Source of the DNA: Hyphomicrobium sp.
Lineage (GTDB): Bacteria; Pseudomonadota; Alphaproteobacteria; Rhizobiales; Hyphomicrobiaceae
Direction: 5' to 3'
DNA length: 6,779 bases
Assembly: GCA_025927515.1 (NCBI GenBank)
Contig: JAICLG010000167.1
Span: 1 to 6,779 of the forward strand
A program made the position numbers and the translations under genes. Shown in pieces: positions 1-5,837 of this stretch; position 1 is the stretch's first letter, and every line of letters begins with the position of its first letter. Under the pieces are notes generated by a model. The model saw nothing but the letters and a program-made list of their open reading frames with translations. It did not search any database and was not told the DNA's origin.

Positions 1-69
1 AATGAGTTTTGTTTGAGCTTGGCAAAACACGCTCGGCGCGCTTGCCGCCATGCGCGGATAGTTGGCTTT

Positions 70-153
70 GTCATCCTCGGCTTTATGCCGAGGATCCATT
101 CGGCAGCCGACTAAATCTTCACGATCAATCCTCGGGACGAGCCCGAGGATGAC
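70..153. repeat. Compound palindromic intergenic repeat (CATCCTCGG family)
   Basis: The element is bounded by an 11-bp inverted repeat, GTCATCCTCGG at 70-80 and CCGAGGATGAC at 143-153. Each end also folds on itself: ATCCTCGGC (73-81) pairs with GCCGAGGAT (87-95), and ATCCTCGGG (128-136) pairs with CCCGAGGAT (142-150), both over 5-nt loops. Two hairpins facing each other inside a larger palindrome is the usual build of short non-coding mosaic repeats in Rhizobiales genomes. It lies downstream of icd. The assignment to a dispersed family is from memory of similar sequences, because only one copy is in this window. Confidence 0.75.
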
Positions 154-195
154 ATTGCTGATTAAGTCGCTTTCGCCATCATCGCTCCAGTTCTT

Positions 196-286
196 CACCC
201 CGCCGCTAACCCTCTCCGTCAATAGGAGGGGAATTTTATCGGGCGTTTAGCCACTCCCCCTTGCGGGGAGGAGTTAGGGGTGGGGG
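196..286. repeat. Compound palindromic intergenic repeat (CTCTCC/GGGGAG family), diverged copy
   Basis: The left half has CACCCC, CTAAC and CCTCTCC (196-217). The right half has GGGGAG, GAGTTAG and GGGTGGGGG (265-286), so the two halves form an imperfect inverted repeat. A local hairpin, CTCCCC (254-259) with GGGGAG (265-270) over a CTTGC loop, sits in the right half. The same words recur at 4841-4882 and 5000-5037, so this is one repeat family with three copies in the window. It lies about 50 bp past the icd stop codon and could act as a 3' stem-loop for icd mRNA, though it has no clear U-tract on that strand. Confidence 0.7.
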
Positions 287-331
287 AGCGCATGCGCGAA
301 CCGTCAATTAGAAAGCGCACGAACGCCGCCT

Positions 332-1552
332 CTAAGCCGCCTTCGCCATCGCGGCCTTCAAATTCGCGTCGACCTTGTCGAGGAACCCGGTGGTGGAAAG
401 CCACTTCTGATCCGGCCCGACGAGCAGCGCGAGGTCCTTCGTCATGAAGCCCGATTCAACCGTCGCGACGCAGACGCGCTCCAGCGTCTGACAGAACTTC
501 AAAAGCGCATCGTTGCTGTCGAGCTTGGCGCGATGCGCGAGCCCGCGCGTCCATGCAAAGATCGAGGCGATGGAGTTGGTCGACGTTTCTTTGCCCTTCT
601 GATGCTCGCGATAGTGGCGCGTGACGGTGCCGTGCGCAGCCTCCGCCTCGACCGTCTTTCCGTCGGGCGTCATCAGAACGCTCGTCATCAACCCCAATGA
701 CCCGAAACCCTGCGCGACGGTATCCGACTGCACGTCGCCGTCGTAGTTCTTGCACGCCCAGACATAGCCACCCGACCACTTGAGCGCGCTCGCCACCATG
801 TCGTCGATCAGGCGGTGCTCGTAGGTGATCTTGCGCTTCGCGAATTGCTCCTTGAATTCGGCGTCGAAGATCTCCTGGAAAATATCCTTGAAACGGCCGT
901 CGTAGACTTTCGCGATCGTGTTCTTGGTCGATAGGTAGACAGGATAATTGCGTGCAAGACCGTAATTCAGCGAGGCGCGCGCGAAGTCGCGGATCGACTC
1001 GTCGAGATTGTACATCGCCATCGCAATGCCGGAGCCGGGGGCGTTGAACACCTCCTTCTCGATCACCGCGCCGTCCTCGCCGGTGAACTTGATCGTCAGG
1101 CGGCCTTTGCCTGGGAACCTGAAGTCCGTCGCGCGATAGATGTCGCCATAAGCATGACGCCCGACGACGATCGGTTCCGTCCAGCCGGGAACGAGGCGCG
1201 GCACGTTCTTGCAAATGATCGGCTCGCGGAAGATGACGCCGCCGAGGATGTTGCGGATCGTCCCGTTCGGGCTCTTCCACATTTCTTTCAAATTGAATTC
1301 TTTGACGCGAGCTTCATCCGGCGTGATCGTCGCGCACTTGATGCCCACGCCGTGCTTCTTGATGGCGTTGCCGGCATCGATCGTGATCTGGTCGTTGGTC
1401 TTGTCGCGGTTCTCAACGCCGAGATCGTAGTACTCGAGATTGACGTCGAGATAGGGATGGATCAGCTTGTCCTTGATCAGTTTCCAGATGATGCGGGTCA
1501 TCTCGTCGCCGTCGAGTTCGACGACGGTGCCTTCAACCTTGATTTTCTTCAT
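332..1552 (-). CDS. icd: NADP-dependent isocitrate dehydrogenase (type II, homodimeric)
   Basis: This enzyme oxidatively decarboxylates isocitrate to 2-oxoglutarate in the cytoplasm, producing NADPH in the TCA cycle. The 406-residue protein is full length for the eukaryote-like dimeric subfamily. Visible family features are SPNGTIRN (94-101), which binds substrate; GRHAYGD (131-137), with Arg132 and Tyr139 matching the human IDH1 catalytic positions; Lys210; the metal ligands Asp250, Asp273 and Asp277 in the NYDGDVQSD signature (269-277); and HGTVTRHY (307-314) with KETSTN (321-326) for NADP. The ATG at 1552 begins with the family's usual MKKIKVEGTVVELDGDEMTR. An in-frame TTG five codons upstream would add only MRDHP and is not preferred. 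The Shine-Dalgarno is weak (GAGA about 10 nt upstream). The gene is divergent from the methyltransferase gene at 1784. Nothing appears broken. Confidence 0.98.
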   Translation of the reverse strand: MKKIKVEGTVVELDGDEMTRIIWKLIKDKLIHPYLDVNLEYYDLGVENRDKTNDQITIDAGNAIKKHGVGIKCATITPDEARVKEFNLKEMWKSPNGTIRNILGGVIFREPIICKNVPRLVPGWTEPIVVGRHAYGDIYRATDFRFPGKGRLTIKFTGEDGAVIEKEVFNAPGSGIAMAMYNLDESIRDFARASLNYGLARNYPVYLSTKNTIAKVYDGRFKDIFQEIFDAEFKEQFAKRKITYEHRLIDDMVASALKWSGGYVWACKNYDGDVQSDTVAQGFGSLGLMTSVLMTPDGKTVEAEAAHGTVTRHYREHQKGKETSTNSIASIFAWTRGLAHRAKLDSNDALLKFCQTLERVCVATVESGFMTKDLALLVGPDQKWLSTTGFLDKVDANLKAAMAKAA

Positions 1553-1715
1553 GGGATGATCTCGCAAAGGAAAATTGGACGGCGATCGAATTCGGACGAT
1601 CTTAAAGACCGGCGGCGCGTCGATGAAGCGAGCCTTCGACGCAGTCGTGTGCGGCAGTTCGCCGGATGATTCAACCCCTCACGGCGTTAGTCCGGAGGCT
1701 GGGCAAAAGCTGTTC

Positions 1716-1735
1716 ATTTGTTTAGCAAGACAAAT
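1716..1735. promoter_or_regulatory. AT-rich hairpin or operator-like dyad in the icd/trmJ divergent region
   Basis: ATTTGTTT (1716-1723) pairs with AGACAAAT (1728-1735), giving eight pairs with one G-T wobble around an AGCA loop. The stretch is distinctly AT-rich in a GC-rich intergenic region. It lies between two divergent genes, about 50 bp before the methyltransferase start and about 165 bp before the icd start. A regulator binding site is possible. No known operator consensus was recognised. Confidence 0.3.
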
Positions 1736-1766
1736 AGAGAGCGGCAGCCGCGCGGGCGTTCGCCTG

Positions 1767-1772
1767 TACTAT
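1767..1772 (+). promoter_or_regulatory. Possible -10 element (TACTAT) just ahead of the methyltransferase start
   Basis: TACTAT resembles the bacterial -10 hexamer and ends 11 nt before the ATG at 1784. Transcription would then start around 1779-1780, giving an mRNA that is leaderless or nearly so. That would fit the lack of any Shine-Dalgarno sequence ahead of the ATG. No good -35 hexamer stands at the expected distance, so this is weak. Confidence 0.2.
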
Positions 1773-1783
1773 GACGTAACCCT

Positions 1784-3100
1784 ATGATGCGTGAGACGGA
1801 GAATCGCTTGAGCGCCGGGACCGAAATCGAAAATCGCGGGGACGCCGTCGACGTGCGCGTCGGCCCAGGCGGTGAACCCGTACTCGGTCCGAACGATACG
1901 CGCGTCGCCGAAGTCGTCCACGCCTGTCATTCGGCTTCGATCGACCAGGGACTGAAAATTCTCGGCATTCCGGGACTGACGCGCGACACGCTGGAGCCGG
2001 TGCTGCAGTATTGCGCGGGTCTTAAATGCGTCGAAGACCACGTGACCTGTCCCGGCTGCAAGCGGCGAACGGAAGCTCAGGGCATAGAAACGCTCGATCA
2101 GTTCATCCTGAGCAAGAAGGAAATCATCGTCGGCGACGGTCGTGTCCGCCTCAGGGGCGAGGGCACGGAAACGGTCACGACGCCATGCCTTGAATCGCTC
2201 GCCAAGCAATGGTCGGGCGAAAACTATTGGTTCTGGGCACGCCGCGTCATCCGCAAGCTGCGCCACGGCATTCGCCGCGCGCACATGAAGGGCGAGCCGG
2301 TCGCCGGAGAAGGCGAGACGCCGTCGATGATCCTGATGGAGCCGCAGCTTGCCGACAACATCGGCATGGTGGCGCGCGCTTGCGCCAACTTCGGCCTCGA
2401 CGACCTCCGCCTCATCAACCCGCGCGATGGCTGGCCGAACGAGAAGGCGCGCATCGCGGCATCCGGTGCCAACTATGTCATCGACGATGCCAGGGCTTTT
2501 GCCGGTCTTGAGGAAAGCATCGCCGACCTGAATTGGGTCGGCGCTACAACTGCTCGCCAGCGCGATATGAGAAAGCCGGTGCTGACGCCCGAACAGGCGA
2601 TCGTCGAGATGCGCACCAGGATCGCGCGCGGCGAGCGTTGCGGAATTCTCTTCGGACGCGAGCGCAACGGTCTTGAGACGAGCGAGGTCGCGAACGCCGA
2701 CGCCCTTATCATGATCCCGGTCAATTCTCGCTTCGCCTCCCTCAACCTCGCACAGGCAGTGCTGCTCATTGGCTACGAATGGATGCGCAGCGATGCCGGT
2801 CGTAGTCTCGGCCGGGTTACAACTTACGAGAAGCCCTTGCACGAGGGACTGAACATGGGCCGCGACCGGCCCGCGACCAAAGAAGAACTCTTTGGTCTGT
2901 TTGAGCATTTGGAGCGGGATTTGGAGGCGGCGGGATTCTTTAACCCTGCTCATCGCAAGGCCGTAGTGGCCCAAAACCTCCGCACGATGTTGACACGAAT
3001 GAATGCTACCGAGCAGGAAGTGCGCACGCTTCGTGGCATAGTTGCCACTCTCACACAGGGCAAAGGTAGGGCCCGGAAAGGGGGCGATGAGACGCCTTGA
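1784..3100 (+). CDS. trmJ: TrmJ-type SPOUT tRNA 2'-O-methyltransferase with an N-terminal DUF433-like/Cys-rich extension
   Basis: Residues 180-425 are a SPOUT-class methyltransferase of the TrmJ family, which 2'-O-methylates tRNA nucleotide 32 using S-adenosylmethionine. Motif 1 is MEPQLADNIGMVARACANFG (185-204), motif 2 is ILFGRERNGLE (288-298) followed by ADALIMIPVN (305-314), and motif 3 is FASLNLAQAVLLIGYE (317-332), which together make the SAM-binding trefoil knot. The C-terminal helical tail ending in TEQEVRTLRGI (409-419) is also typical. Family members usually begin close to motif 1, so about 180 residues here are extra. Residues 22-80 resemble DUF433 (EPVLGPNDTR at 31-40, IDQGL at 53-57, GLTRDTLEPVLQYC at 64-77). 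Cys77, 82, 89 and 92 form a C-x4-C-x6-C-x2-C zinc-ribbon-like cluster, and 140-168 is basic and aromatic. The ATG at 1784 (or 1787) has no Shine-Dalgarno. The next in-frame ATG (2285, Met168) has none either. The methyltransferase call is firm. Exact substrate and extension role are inferred. Confidence 0.9.
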   Translation: MMRETENRLSAGTEIENRGDAVDVRVGPGGEPVLGPNDTRVAEVVHACHSASIDQGLKILGIPGLTRDTLEPVLQYCAGLKCVEDHVTCPGCKRRTEAQGIETLDQFILSKKEIIVGDGRVRLRGEGTETVTTPCLESLAKQWSGENYWFWARRVIRKLRHGIRRAHMKGEPVAGEGETPSMILMEPQLADNIGMVARACANFGLDDLRLINPRDGWPNEKARIAASGANYVIDDARAFAGLEESIADLNWVGATTARQRDMRKPVLTPEQAIVEMRTRIARGERCGILFGRERNGLETSEVANADALIMIPVNSRFASLNLAQAVLLIGYEWMRSDAGRSLGRVTTYEKPLHEGLNMGRDRPATKEELFGLFEHLERDLEAAGFFNPAHRKAVVAQNLRTMLTRMNATEQEVRTLRGIVATLTQGKGRARKGGDETP

Positions 3101-3242
3101 TCTGGACATGTTTTGGGCCGAGCGATGCCAACTGAAACGGCTTACCGATGATATGCAACGCGGCAAATTGAAAAGTCGCGGCGGACGGCTATCGGCGTTC
3201 AGGACAATAAAAGAAATCTCAGAAGCTCAACTGGAGATGTTG

Positions 3243-3911
3243 ATGAAGATAAGGGCGGGGGTGCTGTTGGCGGGCTTGGCCGCGCTGGCACTTGCGGGGA
3301 ACGTCGTGCCGGCGCGTGCGCAAGATCTCAGCGATCACGCAGTGAAGTCGTTCATGGAATACGCTTGGTCGCTGACGCCTCAGCAGTTTTCCAAGCCGGA
3401 CGGCACTGTCATCGTGATCGATAAGACGAAAAAAGATCAGGTCCTCGTCCCGCTCGACGTGGCCCGCGAGATCATCAAGGCCGGGCGGCTGTCGGCCCAT
3501 GCCCAGATTTGCGACCTGCGCGACGACCAGATCCTGAACCACCGGGCGATGATGCGCCGCGAGGAGGTCAAGCAGAAGTGGACGCCGCAGCAGATGGTGT
3601 ACATCAGCCAGCTCCACCTCACGACCGTGATGCTGCTGACGGGGCGCATCCGCCTTGTCGAGAAACAGGGCGATAAGGAAGTCGTCGTCGTCGATGAGAA
3701 GAACGAACCGGCGGTGACCTGCACCGATGAGCAGCGGAAAAAGGTTAAGGAGCTGATCACGGCATATGTCGCGGCGAGCCCGCCGGTGAGCGCCGTGGCG
3801 AAGCTTTACGGTAATGACAAGTACAAGGCTCCTCCGGCTGCCGCCCAGGGTGCGCCGACGGCCACTGGCTCGACGTCGGTCAGTGACACGGGGGCCGAGA
3901 AGAAGAAATAG
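3243..3911 (+). CDS. Exported protein of unknown function
   Basis: No family was recognised. The 222-residue product begins with a clear Sec signal peptide: basic MKIR, a hydrophobic core at about 5-20, and a probable cut after ARA (residues 24-26). The mature part is predicted periplasmic. It contains two cysteines, Cys90 (QICDLRDD) and Cys160 (VTCTDEQ), which could form a disulfide. A conserved-looking centre, NHRAMMRREEVKQKWTPQQ, lies at 99-117, followed by an acidic and valine-rich strand (EVVVVDEKNE, 146-155). The tail is low complexity, rich in Ala, Pro, Thr and Ser, and ends in a Lys cluster. The ATG at 3243 is chosen because GGAG at 3233-3236 lies 6 nt upstream and it opens the signal peptide. 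The reading frame stays open to 3042 upstream, but that would bury the signal. It follows the methyltransferase gene after a 142-bp gap and is closed by the terminator at 3965. Confidence 0.85.
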   Translation: MKIRAGVLLAGLAALALAGNVVPARAQDLSDHAVKSFMEYAWSLTPQQFSKPDGTVIVIDKTKKDQVLVPLDVAREIIKAGRLSAHAQICDLRDDQILNHRAMMRREEVKQKWTPQQMVYISQLHLTTVMLLTGRIRLVEKQGDKEVVVVDEKNEPAVTCTDEQRKKVKELITAYVAASPPVSAVAKLYGNDKYKAPPAAAQGAPTATGSTSVSDTGAEKKK

Positions 3912-3964
3912 CGGCCTTTAGGCCGTTGACGGGGAGCCCTTCCCCCAGTATTCACCTGATCCAG

Positions 3965-3992
3965 CGCGGGCCTTTTGGCCCGCGTTTGATTT
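3965..3992 (+). terminator. Rho-independent terminator after the exported-protein gene
   Basis: CGCGGGCC (3965-3972) pairs perfectly with GGCCCGCG (3977-3984) over a TTTT loop and is followed by TTTGATTT. The 8-bp GC stem and T-rich tail are convincing. Two shorter 5-bp hairpins precede it: CGGCC/GGCCG at 3912-3925, directly after the stop codon, and GGGGA/TCCCC at 3931-3945. It isolates rpsD from the upstream gene. Confidence 0.85.
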
Positions 3993-4035
3993 CCGCGCAC
4001 CCGTGGCGGGACTGTCGAAGGTCCATGCCTGTCGG

Positions 4036-4097
4036 CCCTCAAGCGAGGGTAGAGGAGGGGGCGCTCCACGGCCGCGTCAGCCGTTTTGGCTTGGCGG
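4036..4097 (+). promoter_or_regulatory. Structured 5' leader of rpsD (candidate autoregulatory region)
   Basis: About 130 nt separate the upstream terminator from the rpsD start. Within it, CCCTC (4036-4040) pairs with GAGGG (4045-4049) over AAGC. CCGC (4072-4075) with CAGCC (4078-4082) pairs with GGCT, G and GCGG (4088-4097) around a GTTTT loop, with small bulges. Protein S4 is known to control its own synthesis through mRNA leader structures in Escherichia coli and Bacillus. Whether this leader does so is inference. No matching known leader motif was recognised, and no clear promoter hexamers were found. Confidence 0.35.
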
Positions 4098-4110
4098 GGT
4101 TCCAACCTAT

Positions 4111-4114
4111 GGAG
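4111..4114 (+). promoter_or_regulatory. Ribosome binding site of rpsD
   Basis: GGAG stands 9 nt before the ATG at 4124 and confirms that start. Confidence 0.7.
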
Positions 4115-4123
4115 TGCTAGAAG

Positions 4124-4741
4124 ATGACGAAGCGCATTCGCGCCAAGCATAAGATCGACCGCCGCCTCGGCGAGAACATCTGGGGCCGCCCCAAGAGCCC
4201 GCTCAACCGCCGCGAGAGCCGTCCCGGCCAGCATGGCGAGCGCCGCCAGGGCAAGCTGTCCGACTTCGGCCAGCAGCTCAAGGCCAAGCAGAAGCTCAAA
4301 GGCTACTACGGCTCGATTTCGGAGCGCCAGTTCCGCGCTGCTTACGATGAAGCTTCGCGCCTCAAGGGCTCGACGTCCGAGCATCTGATTGGCCTGCTCG
4401 AGCGCCGCCTCGATGCGCTCGTCTATCGCGCCAAGTTCGTGCCGACGGTTTTTGCGGCTCGCCAGTTCGTCAGCCACGGTCACGTGACCGTCAACGGCAA
4501 GCGCGTCACCGTTCCGAGCTATCGGCTGCGCATTGGCGATGTCATCGAAGTTCGCGAGAAGGCCAAGCAGCTTGCTCTCGTGCTCGAAGCGATCAAGAGC
4601 GCCGAGCGTGACGTTCCCGACTACGTCAACGCCGACCACAACAAGATGACGGCATCTCTGACCCGCGTTCCGGCTTTGTCGGACGTGCCCTATCCGGTTC
4701 AGATGGAACCGAACCTGGTTGTCGAATTCTATTCGCGCTAG
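4124..4741 (+). CDS. rpsD: 30S ribosomal protein S4
   Basis: S4 is a primary 16S rRNA-binding protein that nucleates assembly of the small-subunit body and helps keep decoding accurate. The 205-residue product is the normal bacterial length and collinear with family members. The N-terminal domain carries IDRRLGENIWGRPKSP (11-26) and RPGQHGERR (33-41), followed by LKAKQKLKGYYGSISERQF (52-70). The S4 RNA-binding domain is visible as LERRLDALVYRAKF (91-104), ARQFVSHGHVTVNGKRV (111-127) and LRIGDVIEV (134-142). The C-terminus ends in the typical QMEPNLVVEFYSR. It lacks the zinc-binding Cys set of some S4 variants, as expected for alphaproteobacterial S4. It is a single-gene unit here, with strong terminators on both sides, unlike its place in the alpha operon of enterobacteria. 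Start supported by GGAG at 4111. Confidence 0.99.
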   Translation: MTKRIRAKHKIDRRLGENIWGRPKSPLNRRESRPGQHGERRQGKLSDFGQQLKAKQKLKGYYGSISERQFRAAYDEASRLKGSTSEHLIGLLERRLDALVYRAKFVPTVFAARQFVSHGHVTVNGKRVTVPSYRLRIGDVIEVREKAKQLALVLEAIKSAERDVPDYVNADHNKMTASLTRVPALSDVPYPVQMEPNLVVEFYSR

Positions 4742-4796
4742 TTCGCTCGCGCATTGCCTCGGCCGGGCTTCCGGCTGAAAATAATCCGATCTTTGG

Positions 4797-4826
4797 AAAG
4801 GCCGCTCTCCAGCGGCCTTTTTTATT
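4797..4826 (+). terminator. Strong Rho-independent terminator after rpsD
   Basis: AAAGGCCGCT (4797-4806) pairs perfectly with AGCGGCCTTT (4811-4820) over a CTCC loop and runs into TTTTTT (4818-4823). The A-tract on the left makes it potentially bidirectional. A weaker 5-bp hairpin, GCCGG/CCGGC at 4762-4775, lies between it and the stop codon. Confidence 0.93.
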
Positions 4827-4840
4827 TCCGCCGCATTGAA

Positions 4841-4882
4841 CTCCCCTCTCTCCGCGCGGGGAGAGGGTCAGGGTGAGGGGCG
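4841..4882. repeat. Palindromic intergenic repeat (CTCTCC/GGGGAG family), copy 2
   Basis: CCCTCTCTCC (4844-4853) pairs with GGGGAGAGGG (4858-4867) over GCGC with one T-G wobble, and is followed by the tail TCAGGGTGAGGGG (4868-4880). This hairpin-plus-tail unit is the common dispersed form. Read in reverse it encodes the string LTLTLSPRGERG, which recurs in falsely predicted small proteins across databases. Not coding. Confidence 0.85.
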
Positions 4883-4999
4883 GCCGCTTGCTCGATTGTT
4901 GCACCCCGTCTTCCGGCCCCCTTCCTTCGAAGTGCGGGAACAGAAAAGGGAGATCGCCCCTTCAGCGGCTTTTTCCGAAATCCAACCACGCGCCTTCCA

Positions 5000-5037
5000 T
5001 TCCCTCTCCTTGCGGGGAAGGGTAAGGGGTGTGGGAT
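5000..5037. repeat. Palindromic intergenic repeat (CTCTCC/GGGGAG family), copy 3
   Basis: CCCTCTCC (5002-5009), a TTGC loop, then GGGGAAGGG (5014-5022) and the tail TAAGGGGTGTGGG. The stem is imperfect. Orientation is the same as the copy at 4841, about 160 bp away. Confidence 0.75.
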
Positions 5038-5040
5038 AAT

Positions 5041-5337
5041 AATCGGGAGTGATGTTGCGGAATTGGCCGCGTGCTCCATAGCGAATGAATTTGCCGAAGA
5101 GACGCTCTCGATATTGTGCCTAACCCTTGATCAATCCCCCGAGCGTCAAGTGGAGGGGATCAAAAAGGCAGCGATCAAACGGGACACTTTCCCTGACGTT
5201 TTTTCCAAGTCTGGCGCGAAGAGCCCACCGCGGGACGTTGCGTTGCCCACATTCATCCCCGTGCGTGTCTTCTGCGCTTCCCCAAAATTGACATTGTCCG
5301 GTATAGAAACGGTGTTTTTCAAAGGAGCGGCGCGGCG
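5041..5337. other. Intergenic stretch with no supported gene
   Basis: A 92-codon open frame from TTG at 5063 has no Shine-Dalgarno, no recognisable domain and a composition unlike the neighbouring genes, so it is not called. The hexamer GATCAA occurs three times (5129, 5158, 5173), and a perfect TTGACA lies at 5288-5293 without a matching -10 at normal spacing. The end of the stretch carries the ribosome binding site of the lipoprotein gene. Upstream control elements for that gene are likely here but cannot be pinned down. Confidence 0.5.
5324..5327 (+). promoter_or_regulatory. Ribosome binding site deciding the GTG start at 5338
   Basis: GGAG, inside AAAGGAG, stands 10 nt before the GTG at 5338. 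It is the main support for this unusual start codon and for the gene itself. Confidence 0.55.
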
Positions 5338-5724
5338 GTGACTTCGGAAGATACGACCACCAGCTTGAGCGATGCCGAAACCCCGCGCTCCGCGCACCGA
5401 TTTGCGCCGGCTCATGCGCTGAAGCTCGGCTGCGTGTATTTGCTCTGCTGTGGCGCAGCTCTGGTGGCGGGCTGTTCCGGTGACCCTCTACAACCCCCAG
5501 ACGGGCTTTGGACCGGCTCATCAAATGCGCGGGCGGATACCGCACGTCAGGATGCCATTTCCAGAAAAGGGGCATACAGGGCCGGAGCGAGCAGCGCTGG
5601 AGGTTGGGGTCCATACAGTGGCAGGCGAGGACAGACATCGCCGCCGGACTTGCAGAATTATGCCTTCAAGGGCGATCCCAACGCCAATGGGACGTTCGCG
5701 CCCGGTCCAGGCCAGGTGCAGTAG
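5338..5724 (+). CDS. Small putative lipoprotein of unknown function
   Basis: The 128-residue product has a hydrophobic segment at about 30-45 ending in a lipobox, LVAGC (42-46). Cys46 would be the lipidated residue after signal peptidase II cleavage, leaving a mature protein of about 83 residues. The mature part is rich in Gly, Pro, Ser and Ala, has no further Cys, looks mostly disordered (GGWGPYSG at 88-95, FAPGPGQVQ at the end), and matches no family recognised here. The region before the hydrophobic core is unusually long, about 29 residues, and acidic at first. The GTG start is supported by AAAGGAG upstream. No better in-frame start lies closer to the core. It lies 215 bp before the efflux adaptor gene on the same strand, so linked function is possible but unproven. 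Confidence 0.65.
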   Translation: MTSEDTTTSLSDAETPRSAHRFAPAHALKLGCVYLLCCGAALVAGCSGDPLQPPDGLWTGSSNARADTARQDAISRKGAYRAGASSAGGWGPYSGRRGQTSPPDLQNYAFKGDPNANGTFAPGPGQVQ

Positions 5725-5837
5725 TTCGTCGTTCCGCGCTCCGATCAACGGCTTTCGCGCACAACGCTACCCGATCTTCACCACAATGAGCGGATCGCGT
5801 CGCCCTGCGGCGCGCGGCGGTTGCATCACATGCGCAA

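Noticed and set aside
288..297. Perfect 10-bp palindrome GCGCATGCGC near the icd 3' end
   Set aside because: Short GC palindromes are expected by chance in GC-rich DNA, and there is no loop or T-tract to make a terminator.
456..1280. A 274-codon minus-strand frame inside icd
   Set aside because: It is an Arg-rich frame-shifted shadow of icd on the same strand, with no domain of its own.
1769..3166. A 465-codon open frame on the minus strand antisense to the methyltransferase gene
   Set aside because: It is a shadow of the real gene, caused by high GC content. It has no recognisable domain, whereas the plus strand has clear SPOUT motifs.
3168..3196. TTGAAA with TATCGG as a promoter for the exported-protein gene
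   Set aside because: The -10 match is poor and similar pairs occur by chance. The promoter of this gene remains unidentified.
4098..4108. GGGTTCCAACC resembling a tRNA T-arm
   Set aside because: The stem is too short and there is no acceptor stem, anticodon arm or D-arm around it.
3806..4639. A 277-codon minus-strand frame antisense to rpsD
   Set aside because: Its composition is that of an antisense GC shadow, and rpsD on the plus strand is unquestionable.
4626..5079. Small minus-strand frames containing LTLTLSPRGERG or PHPDPLPARRE
   Set aside because: These are translations of the intergenic palindromic repeat, a known source of false gene predictions.
5288..5307. TTGACA (5288) and TATAGA (5302) as a sigma-70 promoter for the lipoprotein gene
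   Set aside because: The spacer is only 8 bp. At 16-18 bp from TTGACA there is no -10-like hexamer.
5063..5341. A 92-codon plus-strand frame from TTG
   Set aside because: It has no ribosome binding site and no domain, and it overlaps the ribosome binding site and start of the better supported lipoprotein gene.
5797..5813. Hairpin GCGTCGC/GCGGCGC as a terminator for the lipoprotein gene
   Set aside because: It has only a 3-nt loop and no T-tract follows, so it is not convincing as an intrinsic terminator.
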